64,000 bases of DNA from the NCBI GenBank assembly GCA_963693315.1, contig OY856188.1:214595204-214659203 (forward strand). Reading direction: 5' to 3'. A program made the position numbers and the translations under genes. The notes beneath the pieces are model-generated. The model had not been told where the DNA came from. It saw nothing but the letters and a program-made list of their open reading frames with translations, and did not search any database. Source of the DNA: Diogma glabrata. Taxonomy: Eukaryota > Arthropoda > Insecta > Diptera > Cylindrotomidae. This document shows, piece after piece, positions 1-13,921 of this stretch (its first letter is position 1; every line of letters begins with the position of its first letter).

Positions 1-1726
1 CTTCTTCAATTAATTCACATAATTTGACAACAACAAATTCAAATATCTAAATGTTTACCTTGCGGTAGCAATATTATTGCTGCGGATTTGTAAGCTTGCT
101 ATTGTTTTTTTTAAAATCAAATATGTTGTGTAGTAGGCATTACAATATGTGTCACAACACTTAAAAACGTTTTTTCTCCAACCGGACAAAAATAGCACAT
201 TATGATGCAAGGACGTAAAGCTAAGGTTTTTGGACGTAAGGAGTTTGCGAATCGAGGTGCCAGCCGAGGTTTGCACCCACATTAAGTCCAAAATGGCTGA
301 CGTCCGTGCATCATATACTATTTTTATTCGCCGCAAGCAAAATATTTAAAAAAAATTGTTTGATTAAATCAAAATTTAAAATTTTACAAATTTTGACTAC
401 TATATTTGTTATTTCTTTTCAAACATCGTATAACTATGACAACAAAGAATAACAAATATTTTAATTGGATTAGGAAATTTGGAATCGAAAGGTTGCTTTG
501 ATATAAATTTCTATTTTTTATAGAATTTAAACAACTACAAATGTTTTTTACTTTTTTGGACGTAACTATGACAACAGAATATATGGTTAAAAAGTGACAC
601 TATAAGGCCGCAAATCGCAGTAATAAAGTAACACTTTAATATGTAGGCGAAAAAAATTGTATTTTTGGTTTGTGTATATTTTACAAAAAATATATCGTTT
701 GTGTATTGCTTCTAGTTGTCATGGTAGCAGTTCCAAGAACTATCATTTTTTGTCCTAGAACAAATAATAAACAAATCTGTATTTATGCAAAACAAAAATC
801 AAAGTTTGAATAGGAAGATATTATTATTTGACAAAAAATTGAAATGGTTGCTTGGATTTAGTTCGAGATGTAAATTAAATATAATTTAAGAATGTTGACA
901 ATTCAACTCACTAACTAAAGTTTCGAAAAGGTCCAATAAAAACGCTTCATTTACTATTTTTTAACAAATCAAAATGAATTATATCGATTATTTTTCTCTG
1001 GTGGGAAGGAACAGCGAATTATAGTGACTATTTTCGGCCTACTCAATATATTAATTTAAAACTAGAGATAATGAGATAATTTTTTTTCTTAATGAGATAA
1101 TTTTTTTTTATTTATAATTTTGTATAAAAGATAATTATTAGTTTCTAAATAAAATTTTTTCTACAAATTATTCAATAATACAAAATTATGTAAAAATGCA
1201 ATTTTCAAATAATCAAAATGTCCGTTTTCATTCATAAATGATTGCATGTTTATGTTTATTTGTCAAAAATAAATTACAAATTTATAACATTTATGCGCCT
1301 ACTAAGATGAAATAATATTTAATTTTGTTAGAAGAAAAAATGACAACAAAAGATTATGTTGTATGAAATAATGTTACTATTTCTGTTCGTTAAATTGTCT
1401 GCTAAATACAACTCGTAGGCAAATTATTAGTCGATTATTTTTCAACATTACCACTCATTGTCGTCCTCAAATGACATTCGTAATAATGATTATGAAAAAT
1501 AATTGACTATTATTTGACGACTCGTGATATTATATATGATAATTTTCAAATTTGGTTAAATACTAGATTAAATAACGGTTGGAGAAAAAAATTAATGTTT
1601 TACTCTGACTAAAAATAGATTTTGGAACTCGCAAAATGGCAGTACTCCGCTGTCGCTTCGCACCGCAATATTTTTGCTCGTCCCAAAATTCATCATTTTT
1701 TGTCCTAGTGAAAAAAATAACTATTA
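1..1726. other. AT-rich stretch without a gene
   Basis: No open frame here looks like a protein; the longest (minus strand, 55-336) has no recognisable motif. The part at about 95-166 resembles 18336-18398 of the R1 repeat, so R1 copy 1 (1727-2320) may once have continued to here and been split by about 1.5 kb. A hairpin pairs about 181-220 with about 302-340. The phrase ATTTTTTGTCCTAG occurs twice, near 748 and 1698, suggesting repeat-derived sequence. Confidence 0.5.
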
Positions 1727-2320
1727 AAACCAAGGTCCCACAATAACATGCCAGCTAAGGAAGTTAATGGACGCATTTTTTTTATATTTTTTGTTATGTT
1801 ATGTTATGGGTAACTAAACAATAAATCCTATCATAAATAAAATATGACATATAGGCCAATATTTCATGATAGGATAGAGAAAATAAAAATAAAATAAGAT
1901 AAAAAGCAAATTTGTTTTAAAAATTTGCTGGAACAAAACTAAAATGGGGTTGCCAATAATCCAGCTAGGACATATTCCTTGATTATTTGACGCACTATGT
2001 TCCTCAATGATTAAATCACAGATATAGAGTTATTTATGAAGGCTCATTTCTTCGAGCAAGACAGTGTGTCATCATCAAGGAATATTAAACAGCTAAGACT
2101 GAAGGTGTTACCGTTGACTGAATACAGTTCATCCGCCAGCATCTCTAAGATATCACCTTGGCTAGTGATATCTCTCTACAACTTTATGTGGTATCTCACG
2201 TTAACTTATATGCCAATAGCAGGGACTGTAGTACGCGGGGTTATCACACCCGTGGATTAAAGGTTAAAAAAAAAATACGAAATCAATAAAAACTGATCCC
2301 TCCACGCGGGGGGAATAATG
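1727..2320 (-). repeat. R1 dispersed repeat, copy 1
   Basis: About 590 bp match 18395-19010 with many substitutions. Shared landmarks are AATATGACATA, TTGCCAATAATCCAGC, TTCATCCGCCA, CTTGGCTAGTGATATCTC, GCAGGGACT and TACGCGGGGTT. The right end (GGGGGGAATAATG) corresponds to the 5' end of the element if R1 is read on the minus strand, where the complete copy has its poly-A at the other end. There is no coding capacity that I recognise. Family name unknown; a non-autonomous retroposon is the best guess. Confidence 0.6.
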
Positions 2321-4565
2321 ATGTTTGAGGTATAATCTACAGTAAGCTTTGAATGATCAAAATTCGATCAAAATCAGTATAAACTAGAACATTTCTAAAA
2401 CACTTAATCCAAATTTATTAAGTTTTGAGGTGGAAATCGGTTATTAAATATTTTAAGTTCAACTACTGCAGTGCTAGAGAATTTTTGAATTTTTTGTTTC
2501 ACAATTTTGGTTCATTACATTAACCGAACATTCGATTGTGGGAATAAAGCCAAAAATACCGATAATCGACATTGGATACCTTACAGTTAAGCTTTCTGTA
2601 TAAAAAAGTCGATTCAGCAATAAAAAATTGAATCGCAAATTTTGAAAAGGACTCATCTCGGACATTTTAAATTTTACAGGAGATACAAAAAACCGAATTT
2701 CTTTTGAAGAGTTCGAATTAAAAATGCATTATTTTTCCCTAACTGCTAATAGTTGTGTTGCATCATTACATACTAAAATAGTTTCTTTGAATGAAAATGT
2801 GTCGGGGAAAACGGCTGTAACAGTTTTATGAGATGGATCCTTTTCGAAATTCATCCAATGACTTAGATGGTTTTAGTAATAAAGCGGCATTATGAAAGAA
2901 TGTGTATTATTAAAAAAACATTTTTTTATTTTGTTATAGGTTTCTTTGTAATTTTAAATTATAAATTTAATTTACGGCTGCTCTATCCTTTACAACGCCT
3001 CCACCGATAATAACGTCGTTTGCAATTGATTCTGGGTTCTTACAGTATCAATACTAAAGATTTGTATAAAAAGATAAATAGATCACAACAGCCTTAAATC
3101 AAATATACAAAATATCGAATCAAAAGTATCGATATTATCGAAAAATATCAAAAGTATCGAATAATAAGTAAATTACTATTTTAGAATATGGTTTTTGCTT
3201 AACAGATTGTTAAAACTCCATTTCAACGTCATATTCTTTTTTCAACTATAAAAACCAGATATGAGACCTTCTCGCTCATAAAACATCGGTCAACATGTAA
3301 AGATAGAAAAAAAGCGAAAAAGTCAACTTTAAAAAAAATCCGAGTTGAGCTCTTTTCGAAATTTGCGATTCAATCAATAAAAATATGCAACGTTTAATAT
3401 TTCTTTAATTTTATAAATAAATGTTTTTTGTAAATAAATTTTTTGTATGAATAAAAAATAAATCAATTTTAAAAACAGTATAGGTATTAATTGATCTAAA
3501 AAATCTCCAAGTATAGGGATGTTTAAATAAGGATTTGTGCAAAATGCTGTGAAATTTTGGTGATTTTAAACTTTGGTAAAACATTAAAAGTACACTTCTT
3601 ATAATAATGTTTTATCTGCCATTGAAATAATAATTACAAAGATACATTATACTTATTTTACATATATGGAGAAAGTACGTTAATACATTTCAATTGTTAA
3701 AATTGTTAATGATGCGAGAAAAACGTTTAGTTCAATCAATTACGGAACATACTTCTTTCTACATACCGAAGGATTTTTTGAAAGACATTTTGAGACTTTT
3801 GTTTTTCATTTTAATTTTAGACAATACTAAATGTCGAATGGAATTTTTAGACAAACTTTTAATTATTTTACCATTAACTTGATTGTAATTATTGCTTTAG
3901 GTGAAAAATTTTATTTTGTGAAAGTTATATGATGGCCATTCAACATGAAATGATTATTAGATGTGTCTACATAAAATAAATACATACGCTTGTTGTTGGT
4001 GTTTGTAAATTAATTTATACGACGTTTGATTTAATATTTACGTTAACTTTTACTTTTATTGATTTAAAGATTGTAATTGCCCTTTTTTGAAGAAACGCAA
4101 AAAAACGAAACGCACATTAATTTAATTTTTTTTTAAATAATTGATTACAAAATAAAACTCACATTTAGTCTGGGATAATTTAAAATACTAAATACTTCAA
4201 AGTCCACAATATGCCAATAAATTTTTGTATAGCGAAAAGCAATAATTTTATTCTAAATTTAGATTCTTATGTCATTTGTTAAAATCGTTTCATTACAAAA
4301 TTTTAATAAATTACTATTAACCATAATTGTCATCCGGACAAGTAGGAAAACATCTTTAACAAAACAAAACAACATAATAAATTTACACTTAGTAACGCAT
4401 TTACTAGATATGTATGCAGATTGATTAGTATTACCAATTACCCAATTACCTAATCAGCATCAATTGTCTTTTTGATGTTATAAATAGAACACTGAACCAA
4501 TAATAGGACTTTATTTTGTTTAAGAACGATTTTATTTTTTTTGCGCCTCGAGATTCACTCACGTC
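2321..4565. other. AT-rich stretch without a gene
   Basis: Only short accidental open frames (for example 3694-3882 +). No protein motif, TIR pair or tandem array was seen here by eye. Confidence 0.5.
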
Positions 4566-5413
4566 CAGCGTTGGTTAAAAACACCGTTTTAAAAAAAAAA
4601 CTGTTTTTTTGTTTAAAACGCGTTTTTTATTGTTTAAAACAGTTTTTTTGTGTGTTTTTGTTTTTTTTGTGTTTATTTTGTTTTAAATATGTAATATTCT
4701 ACAAGGATTCGTTTTTTTTGGTTTTAAATGAATAGTATATTTTCCTTCAAGAGATGAAAACATTGTTTTTTTCGTGAGTAAACATTTGTTCACGAGACGC
4801 GCCAGACATGTTTACGAACGAAAAACGTTTTTATCTCGCGCAGGAAATCCAATTTTTTCTATGATACTAATATATAATCTATATTTACTAAAAATTATAA
4901 AGTTATAAATCGACAACAAAACATTCAAAATTCATATTCTATTTTTTCATGGTTACGTTGTTTAAAATACTTTGTTAAATTATATGAAAAACCATTGCAA
5001 CTATAATTTGTTATTTTTTTACACTAGTGAGTTTACTTTTCGCATAGAAAAAATATGTAATTGGAGTGAAAAAACTCCAAAGAAAAAAAGTGTTTTAAAT
5101 ATTCTCAGATTAATAAGGGTCGTCTAAAGATTTTCAAGATTCCCATGATTCTCTAGATTATCTGAAGAGGGTCTGTACGTCCAAATGTTCTTAAGATTCT
5201 TTAAAAATGCTCAATATATTCGGAAAGATGATCAAGATTTTGTGGCTATTCTTAAGGATCACGTTTAAGATTCTCAAGATTTCTTGAATATTCTCTGTAG
5301 CTACTCAAACACTCAACACCTCAATCTAATGGCATTGTTGTCTTAATTGGCTAACATAAACTTCAGAAATTTGAATTATGATAAGAATTCTGCGACCTAC
5401 GTATTTCCGAGTC

Positions 5414-5910
5414 CAGCAGCCAAATTCTGTAACTGTGAAGTGGTGAAGTGTTAAAAATTTCTTCATTTCGATTTTATCATTAATTTTTTATCATTTCACC
5501 ATTTTTGCGATTCTATATGCGATTAGTGTTAAAAAATCTAATAGCAAGCCCCGCACTGTCAAACGTCAAATATACATAACATAAAATGTTTATTTTAAGT
5601 TTCAACACAATTTAAACGTAAATTTTTACAAATTTAAATATATATATATAAATATTTTAGAAATTAAATTTGTAAAATTAATCTGAATTTAATTTGGAAA
5701 TGCAATTTTCAAAACTCAAATTGCATTGACGTTATGCTGTTTTTTGACATAATGTCAATAACAACAAAAGAAACGATTTCATTTCAATGCCAAACAAAAC
5801 GTCAGTGTTAACTTTATTGCTTTAAAACTTCACTCACTTAGATGTTTTTGCGGTGAAGTGATAAAAAACTTATCACTTCCCCACTTCACAGTTACAGAAT
5901 TTGACTGCTG
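5414..5910. mobile_element. MITE with CAGCAG termini
   Basis: Inverted ends of about 36 bp: the left begins CAGCAGCCAAATTCTGTAAC and the right, reversed, CAGCAGTCAAATTCTGTAAC. Both continue with CTGTGAAGTGGKGAAGTG. The element is about 497 bp with no coding sequence. No clear target duplication is visible. The CAG start hints at hAT, but this is weak. Confidence 0.65.
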
Positions 5911-6587
5911 ATGCACCTAAATAGTTCAACTTGAAAAGATTATGGAAAACAGGTAAACGATATGATTAAATAAAGAAATTGAGTTTCTGGCGATTGTAAA
6001 TCACAGATTACGATATTGATATCATTCTTATAAGAATATTCGCAGTAACGATATACATACGTTTAACAAAAAATCCAATGGAAAACAACAAGATTTTGAA
6101 TTTGAATTTTTAAAGCAATATAATTTTATTTAAATTTGAAATATAACGTAATAAAACGGAGTCAAAAATGCTGAATATGCGTGTTTGATTATTTATTGTA
6201 TCACAATTGATGGCCAACAATAAAATCTATATCATGTCGTAACTGCTTCTAAATTTGATTCATTTGTTCAAAGCATTTGCCACTGGTTTTAAAATTTGAT
6301 AAAGTTCCTCAACCTATTTTATCAAGCCTATGTTAAGTATCTGGTAAAATATGTTAATATATATTACTGATATGAAATACGTAAGCTAATTTTACAAATC
6401 TCGTCTCGTACCGAATTTTTAATTTCCTTTTCAAAATTGAGATGTTCCTTTTGATCCACAGGAATAGCATATATTTACCACTTTTTTATTTAACAATTAA
6501 ACAAATTGCACTTGCTCCTCCATCGAACGTCTGTCGGGAATCAAATAACAAATCTTTCAGCACATTTCTACTAATAGTTTGGCTAGT

Positions 6588-6945
6588 ATTGACATACGAG
6601 TGAACGTGAGATATCACATACCATACGAAATAGTAGTAAGATATCACTACCTAGTCAACCCTAAATTTTATCTATGAAGTATTCCTTGGTAATGGTACGT
6701 TATTGTTTACTCGACGAATCGAGCTTCGATATAACTCTATGTGTGGGTTTAATAATTGATGATCAAGGACTATACCACTTACTGGATTATTGGCAAACTC
6801 CTTTTAATTTTGTAATTTTGCAAATTTTTAAAAGACATTTTCTTTTTATCTCTTATTTTATTTTTATTTTATGTATCCTATCCTATCATCATGGGCTATG
6901 TCATATTTTATATGTGATAGAATTTATTGTTTAGTTTTTCCTTCT
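6588..6945 (+). repeat. R1 dispersed repeat, copy 3 (truncated)
   Basis: Inverted relative to the copies at 1727 and 18311. Recognisable phrases are GTGAGATATCACATACCA, AAGATATCACTA, CCTTGGTAATGGTA, CTATCCTATCATC and GTCATATTTTATATGTGATA. Both ends are missing. It lies inside the candidate hAT-like element at 4566-7279. Confidence 0.6.
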
Positions 6946-7279
6946 TTGAAAAAAAAGCAAAACATAAAGATTTGCGTTCATCAACACCTTAAAACGCATT
7001 TTATTAACAAAAAAACATATGAAAGCTTTAAAATTTTTTTAAAATTTTAATGACGCTTAAGGTGCCAAAAGCACCTTGCTTAAGGTGGTCAAATGTATTA
7101 ATAACGGTAAAACACGACAGCGTACAACAGTTCTATTGGATAGCAAATAAGCAACATTGCAATATTTAAAAAAAACAATTTTTGTTTAAAACATTGTTTT
7201 TAAAAAAAAAAAACATTTTGTTTTAAACACTGTTTTAAACAGGGTTTAAAACAAAAGTGTTTAAAACAAACCAACTCTG

Positions 7280-10058
7280 CAGTCACGTCCGATCAGGATG
7301 TGGTTTTAGCTGTTTATCGGGTTTTTATAGTAAGATAAATTATCAAGATATATTTTAGGATTCTGTTATTCTAAGCAGTAGAACTCATAAAAACTTGTTT
7401 GAAAAATGTTGGCAAGGCTCAATTATTTGTATTTCTGTAGGGTTTATCTTAAAAATTTATGATTTCTACGTTTTAACACAATGCATTAATTAATCAGAGA
7501 GAAATTGATTTTTTTTCGGATTGTGAAGATAATTTTCATTTTTATGAATTTTCTTTCAAACATACATACAGAAATGTCCAGAAATTTTTTTTATCAGATT
7601 GTTTTAAAAAAATTTACAGTCTAAAATCGTGTACCGTTAAAACATATTTTCTAAGCCAATAAATAATCTAAATGTTCTTTCTTTGTATTCTCATTACAAC
7701 ATTATAATTAGTTGAATAAAACAAAGAGAATGAATGGAATAATCTTGTGTAAAATGAAAATTCTAATTGTACATAATATATTAAATAATAAAAGAATAAA
7801 TTAAAAAAAATTATGTCAAATAATTGTATACATACTTACGTATCTCAGTTTATACTTTCTTATATTCATTCATAAGATTGTTAAAAGTTTCTTTTAAAGT
7901 TTTAATGAAAAAAGTTAGACTTGAAATTTATGTAGATTTGCATGAGTAATGTATACTTACAACAAAGTAAATAATTTCTTGTGTTTTATTTATTTATCTC
8001 TTTCATTTCAATATAAGTAAGTACAACCGACCTACTTTGAAAGCAATTGATTCCATATACAATATTTTGTGTTATTATATTTTGACATGCGAAACGATAA
8101 ATAAACAAAACACTCAAAACCTCACGGAACAGTATTTTTTTCTCAACGGTCTCAATTCTTTTAAAAATATTACCATGATAATTAACAGGCGTAGATTTTA
8201 ATTACATGGTTAGCTTTTTAATTTTATGAAATATTTTTGAGAAAAACAATTTATAATTGTGACAAATAGTTGGTACTTTAGGAATTACAGTCTCTTCGGT
8301 CTATTACATGCTAGGTTTTATGCTAGATTATAGTTATTCGTTTAAACTTCACTTAGAATTTTGTTAAATTTTTTAAAATTGAATTCTAATGATCAAACTA
8401 AGAGTATTAACTCAACTTTATTGTTATTAGAAATGTTCAACAAGTCGAATATAAATAGTACTTCATTATTATTAATTTAACCCAATATAACTTTGAATCA
8501 AATCATCGTTAAAATAAGAAATTAAATATCTTCAAGTTCACTGTAGTATAAGGTTCTTCGATCTTAGTATCTGATACTTATTAACAATTTCTGTATAATA
8601 ATAAAGGTATAAAAAATGAATACACGAAACAAAAACTTGAAATCATAATAAGCACAAACGCTGAAAGACATTATCACATAAAATAAAATGTTTAAGCTGT
8701 TGCTAACAGTCGAGAGCGATTTATAAATAGATAGAAAAATATCAATGAAACTGAATTGATATGAGATTTAGAAAGAAAACGCAAGTGGATTACTATATTA
8801 TTATTATATATTATCAGACGCATAATTTTCATTAATCGTATTCAGATTTTATTTTTTTTGAAAAATAATTAAGTTTTTTATATACTTTTATGATTGTTTA
8901 AAATTTAAATGGTTATCTGTTAATGCGTATCCTTGGTATTTGTTTTTATATTTGTAATTATTTGCCACAATATTTTATTCATGATTTTGAAGGTTATTAA
9001 CATGAATACGACAAAATCTAGTGTTAAAATTTTTGCGGGTGTGAAAGAATTTGTTAAACTTTATATTTCCTAGTTTAATATAGATATAAGCTTATACTAT
9101 TCAGAACAGTAACAACTGTTGTTGTAATAAACAGGTTGTTTAAATAAATTTAGATATCTGTTTAAATTAAATAGAAGTAAATCTTCATAAATTATGTGAA
9201 ATTTTATGGGTTTTACATTCCACATTTTTCAATATGAAAAATTAGTTTTTGTGATGTAAATGTTTTCACTTTTTTATTTTAATGAAAATCGTGATGATAT
9301 AATAAAAACCTAATTAAATTTACATCGAATATACATAATGTTACTAAATTAGATAATATACATCAATAAATTTATATTACAAAACGAAATTCGTAAGGTA
9401 AGGTAAGAAATTCAATTAATCAATTGATTCTGTAACTCAGATATATTTACGATTTGACTAAATTTGCTCGAATGTTGTTAGTAGAATACATATGCGTTAA
9501 CATGCGACCTAAACCCTTATTTAAAGAAGAATTATTCCAATTTAAAAAAAAATAGTTTAATTTCTTATTTTTATCTTTAATTAAAAATTGTTTTACGCTA
9601 CTAAATCATAATCAAAGACAAACATTTTTGTCTGGCTTAGATTTTGGAAGTTAGCATACCCCGATAGATGTTGTAAAATCTTAAATTTTTCTGTTAAAAT
9701 TAAATCCAGGTGATTTCTGTATCTGCAGAAAATAACATCCTCTTCAAATTACAGTTAACAAAACTAAAATCAATCAATGACGTAAAGATCGCATATGTGC
9801 TGTCTTGGTTATGGTGGTCACAAACATAACGGCATTTTACTCAAATTTAATTGCAAAATACGATGGTTAGCATTTATTGGAGTCCATTGGCGTAACTAAG
9901 AAATTGTTCCATGGTGGTCCTGGCTGAGTAAAATAATAAAATTGCCCATATCCCTCTTTTTTAATACATAACAGGAGTTGCTACTTGATGTTTTTAAATT
10001 TTCTGTCATTTAAATATTTTTTCCTAGTGCATTGTACAATGTGTTATATAAATAACTT
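7280..10058. other. AT-rich stretch without a gene
   Basis: No open frame above about 60 codons, and no TIR pair or array that I could see over about 2.8 kb. Confidence 0.5.
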
Positions 10059-10240
10059 TGATGAATCGTATACGACTTAGAAACTTTAAAAAACTTTTAT
10101 AATTTTTTCCAAATATTTTCGGTTTCTATGAAACCTTCCTCAGGGAAATATTTATTTCTATTACTATTGTACCGAAACCGAAAATATTTGGAAAATATTA
10201 AAAAGTTTTTTAAAGTGTCTAAGTCGTATACGATTCATCA
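10059..10240. repeat. Short foldback repeat
   Basis: Arms at 10059-10126 and 10174-10240 are nearly perfect inverted repeats starting TGATGAATCGTATACGACTT, with a loop of about 47 bp. The sequence would fold into one long hairpin. MITE-like; no target duplication identified. Confidence 0.7.
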
Positions 10241-10610
10241 AAATTATTGAAATAACACTTTAAGTAGTTCATAAACAATCTTCATGTGTTATTTAAGTTA
10301 AGCTCTTTAGATATTTTTTTCTCTTTAATCTCCATTTAGGAGCATAGTTCATCTACAAGAGTGGACCTTTTGACTCTATTTGGGGTAATCGCTTTTAACT
10401 TTCCCCATTTCTTGCCAATTTGTTTCGGTTCTACAGGCACCGTTTTCTTCCAACTCATTCTTCTTTTGCTCCACAAGGTCACTCTATGGACATCCATGTA
10501 ATATCTTCGGCTGGTTTTCTCAGTGTGTGTTCTATCCATTTCCATCTTTAGACATATATTTGTGTGAATAATAAAATATAAAAAAATTAAAGATGAAAAG
10601 TACAGGTGAG

Positions 10611-10950
10611 TTTTGCAATTCGAAATCATTTTTCATTTTCTCTTAAGAAAATGTTTGTGTTTCGTGTCGGGATTGAACTCACACTCATCAGAGATACCCT
10701 TGTTAAATTCCTGGTGTCTTACATAATCAGTCACAACGGCGATGATGAAACAACATGTTTTAATTTTCATGTTCAGATAATTTCTAAATTGAAACTTTAT
10801 CATCTATAACAACATTTACTTAAGTCGATTCTTTCATCTTTGATTATACATTCAGTAATTACACATACCGATTACAGTACAATCCTGACACAATAATTTT
10901 CTTAAGGAGATTTCCTAAGAAAAAATGAAAAATAATTTCGAATTGCAAAA
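10611..10950. repeat. Inverted repeat flanking a SINE-like stretch
   Basis: The sequence at 10611-10650 (TTTTGCAATTCGAAATCATT onward) returns inverted at 10897-10950. The loop contains the tRNA-like stretch at 10661-10740. The arrangement suggests two head-to-head SINE copies or a foldback that captured one. Confidence 0.5.
10661..10740 (-). repeat. tRNA-derived SINE-like sequence
   Basis: On the minus strand the block starts GCCGTTGTGACTGATTATG and ends with GAGTTCAATCCCGACACG, like the 5' end and the B box/T arm of a tRNA. About 50-60 bases separate them, and a poor A box lies near the start. The B-box match (GAGTTCAATCCC, consensus GGTTCRANTCC) is at about 10669-10680. It is too diverged to be a working tRNA gene. 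A SINE head is most likely. Confidence 0.4.
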
Positions 10951-13336
10951 TTCCAGTGAATTTCAATAGTTCCTCAAGATTTAATCACTCAAAAGAATCT
11001 TCCCAAATTAATGTTTCCCTAATGTTGTCTATATATAAAACCATATACGGCCAGATATTACTTTCGCGTTGATTGGCAAGAATTAGTAATTACTCTAGAC
11101 TCGTGGTTGAAAAATTAAAATAAATACAAATCATAAAAAATTATAAAAATTTTTTGTCATTGTAATATTTTTAGAGAAGCTTTCCTACCTTTCAAAATAA
11201 AAACAAATAACAAAATCGGTTAACCCGTTTGAGCACAATTTAACTTTAAACTTTCTGTGTCTATAAGAACCGATTGTATAAACAACGATGGATAGAAAAA
11301 AATCCGAGAATAAAGTTATATCTTCAATCTTCATCTGAGAATTTTATTTTTCGTCGATTTAATGAACACCGATGGAATTTTTTGTATTTTTGTTTTTATT
11401 GCATTTTTATAGTAGTATTTTTATAAGTGGCAATACTTTTTCTTTTGCTTTTCTATTAAATAAATTTTATTTTAATTTAAAGAAATTATTTGAAATCTTA
11501 AATTAATTATATTAAAATAATATTAAAGATATTACTATTAATTTATAACACAAAAAAATTTTAGAAACGCACAAATTTAAATTAAAAAATAATCACAAAC
11601 TTAAAACAAAATTGTCCTGCTTTGGCTATGGCAAGAAAATAAAACAAATTGTTTTGTCCACTGTTCTATACAAGAAAAACAGCAGATAAAACAGAGAATA
11701 GAATAAAATCCTCAGATACATTTTTTGTTCTATCGTGATTCATATAACACAAACGACGATGATCCGAGGATATATCTTCTATTCGCGTTCATACAATCAG
11801 CTCTAAATTTCTTAACATATTTCAATTTAACACAGAGTAGTTAAAAGTACTGCAAAATAAAAATATTTAAAATATGTTTTATTTTTTCTTAGTATAAAGA
11901 TGATTACTGAAGTTGCAAGAAAAGCGGAAATGGCGAGGTTCAATTTTTTTATTTCATCTGTGGTTTGATTTGATTTTCCATTTATAGTTATTTAGATATA
12001 ATATGATTGCGTATTTGTTGTTGAAAGCTGTTTTGGGTTTGATAAAACTTACGCAGAAGTTGTAAAAAAACTGTATGACAGAAAGAATATGACAGAAAAA
12101 ATTAACCATTAATATGTAGCTATTCAAAAAACTGTCGCAAAATTTGTGGAAACTGGTTTTATTTGGTAAAAAACGAAAGTTGCCAAATCGTAGTAATCGT
12201 GCAGAAAAATATTGCTACAGTAAGTCCTATTGTTAATTAGAGTCCAAAAACGCCAATTTTTCATCGTTCACAGTAATCATTAATTCCATCAACCATTTAT
12301 TGCAATATACTTTCAGGCTTCATTTGCAAGCATACAAAATTCAGATAACTCAAGAAATAATGTCATCAGACTTTCAACCACGTCATCAATTTTATAATTA
12401 ATTCTTTATAATTTCATAAACAAACTTGAAAAAGCAAATTGTTTTTGGTATTTTGGTGTGGTTTTAGGTCTTATGGGATAATCAGACCGTATATTTTTTT
12501 AAAACGAAGTTCAAATTGTTTTTATTACGAAGTCTTTCGTTGACTAAATTGGAAGGTTAAAGGGTTGCAAATGAATCTGGCACACCATATCATTTATTGT
12601 TGGCAACAGGACGTTTTTTAAACTTTGCTAATATGGTATACCAATTAATAAGATAAACGAACACTTTAAACATACACTTTTGGCTTAATTTTTGGCAGTC
12701 CATTATCTGCCGACTAATTAGAAATGGCAAACTTTTTTTAAAGTTGAAATAGTAGTAATAGTTTTAATAGTTTTTAGTATAATTTTTTAATTTTTAGGGA
12801 TCAATTAATATTAATACATTACATATTAATAACTTTTGTTTTTCTTTTTCTTTGTAGGTAAGGATTTTCTAAAAAAAAAAAAAAAAAATGTTGAAGAAAA
12901 AATATATAGAAGAAAAATAAAGAGAAGATAAATAAAATTATATGGGATAGGAAATACAAGTATTTTACGAAAAAATTAATTCAGATAAGTTTTTCTTATC
13001 ATTCTGATTTTTATTTGATTTATTTTTATGTAGAACTGTAGATATTTTATTAGTTTCGTTGTTAGTTTTCTTGTGATCTTGTTGACTCAATAACAGGTTT
13101 TAAGTCCATTTTATGTACAGTTGCCTGTCTTTGAGTTACATCTTGTATTGATGTTTTTTAAATAATATTTTGTTTACCATTTCATAATTTTAATTGTCGA
13201 TTTTAACAGTCAACCTAGACTTAGATTCAGGTTGTCCAGCTGTTGAAGTAGTCAATTTCAATTTGAGTTTATTTGTTTTCGTATTACTGTGGTTTTCGTA
13301 TATATGTTTTTCACTAATATTTCTCTATGAATTAAA
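10951..13336. other. AT-rich stretch without a gene
   Basis: No coding frame recognised. A run of A lies near 12872-12888. The last 300 bp before 13337 may be the 5' untranslated part of the LINE, but its start cannot be placed. Confidence 0.45.
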
Positions 13337-13921
13337 ATGGCAAAATTATCTATCAGCTATGCGAACATAAGAGGATTGAATATAAACCTTAATTCAGTCC
13401 ATCTTTTTCTTGAAAATATGAAACCTGATATTTTGTTTTTAACGGAAACGATTATCAGTGCGCGTGCTGTGACCTTAGATAAAAACAGATACCTTTGTCC
13501 CAATTATGAGCTTGAATCCTCTTTCTACATTAAGCATGGAGTTTGTGCTTATGTTAGGGATACAGTACCATATGTGAGATTAAATAAATTTGAATTAAAT
13601 GCAAAATTTCACAATATGGTATCACTAAAAATTAGTTGCCCAAATCAAACGCTGTTTGTCTTTGGACTTTACCGTTCACCTAATTCACCTGAGAACTTTA
13701 ATTTATTTCATGACTTATCTGAGAAGATAGATAGGTTGGTTGAGTATCCTAATGCAAAGTTTATAGTTCTTGGAGATTTTAATGTCCACAATAAAGAATG
13801 GCTTACACACAGCTCTAAAACTGACGAGGTTGGTAGACAGGCTGAGTTGTTTGCTCTTTATCACAACTTTACTCAAATAATTGACCAGCCAACCAGAGAC
13901 ATTCCATTCCAGCCATCCTGA
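13337..13921 (+). pseudogene. LINE ORF2 endonuclease domain
   Basis: Encodes the N-terminal endonuclease that nicks target DNA for target-primed reverse transcription. Visible motifs are the opening SYANIRGLN (metal-site Asn), DILFLTET (catalytic Glu), GLYRSPNS and VLGDFNVH. The ATG at 13337 starts exactly where such proteins begin. The frame runs off at about 13900 into an unrelated tail. The domain's last motif, GGSDHNLIS (catalytic Asp-His), is in the next frame at about 14006-14032, so a frameshift separates the two parts. Confidence 0.85.

Larger units (their letters stand above)
4566..7279. mobile_element. Candidate non-autonomous hAT-like element
   Basis: The left end reads CAGCGTTGGTTAAAAACAC and the right end, on the other strand, CAGAGTTGGTTTGTTTTAAAC. 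Both run into stretches rich in TTTAAAAC. Ends in CAG(A/C)G fit the hAT superfamily. The heptamer TCACGTC sits just outside both ends (4559-4565 and 7283-7289), but two or three extra bases on the right make the target duplication imperfect. The interior has no transposase. It holds a nested MITE (5414-5910) and a truncated R1 copy (6588-6945). Confidence 0.5.

Noticed and set aside
5040..5110. Terminator-like hairpin GGAGTGAAAAAACTCC
   Set aside because: A bacterial-type terminator has no meaning in this eukaryotic context.
10336..10629. 97-residue minus-strand frame
   Set aside because: No domain recognised, it overlaps an inverted repeat, and its composition is like the surrounding DNA; not strong enough to call a gene.
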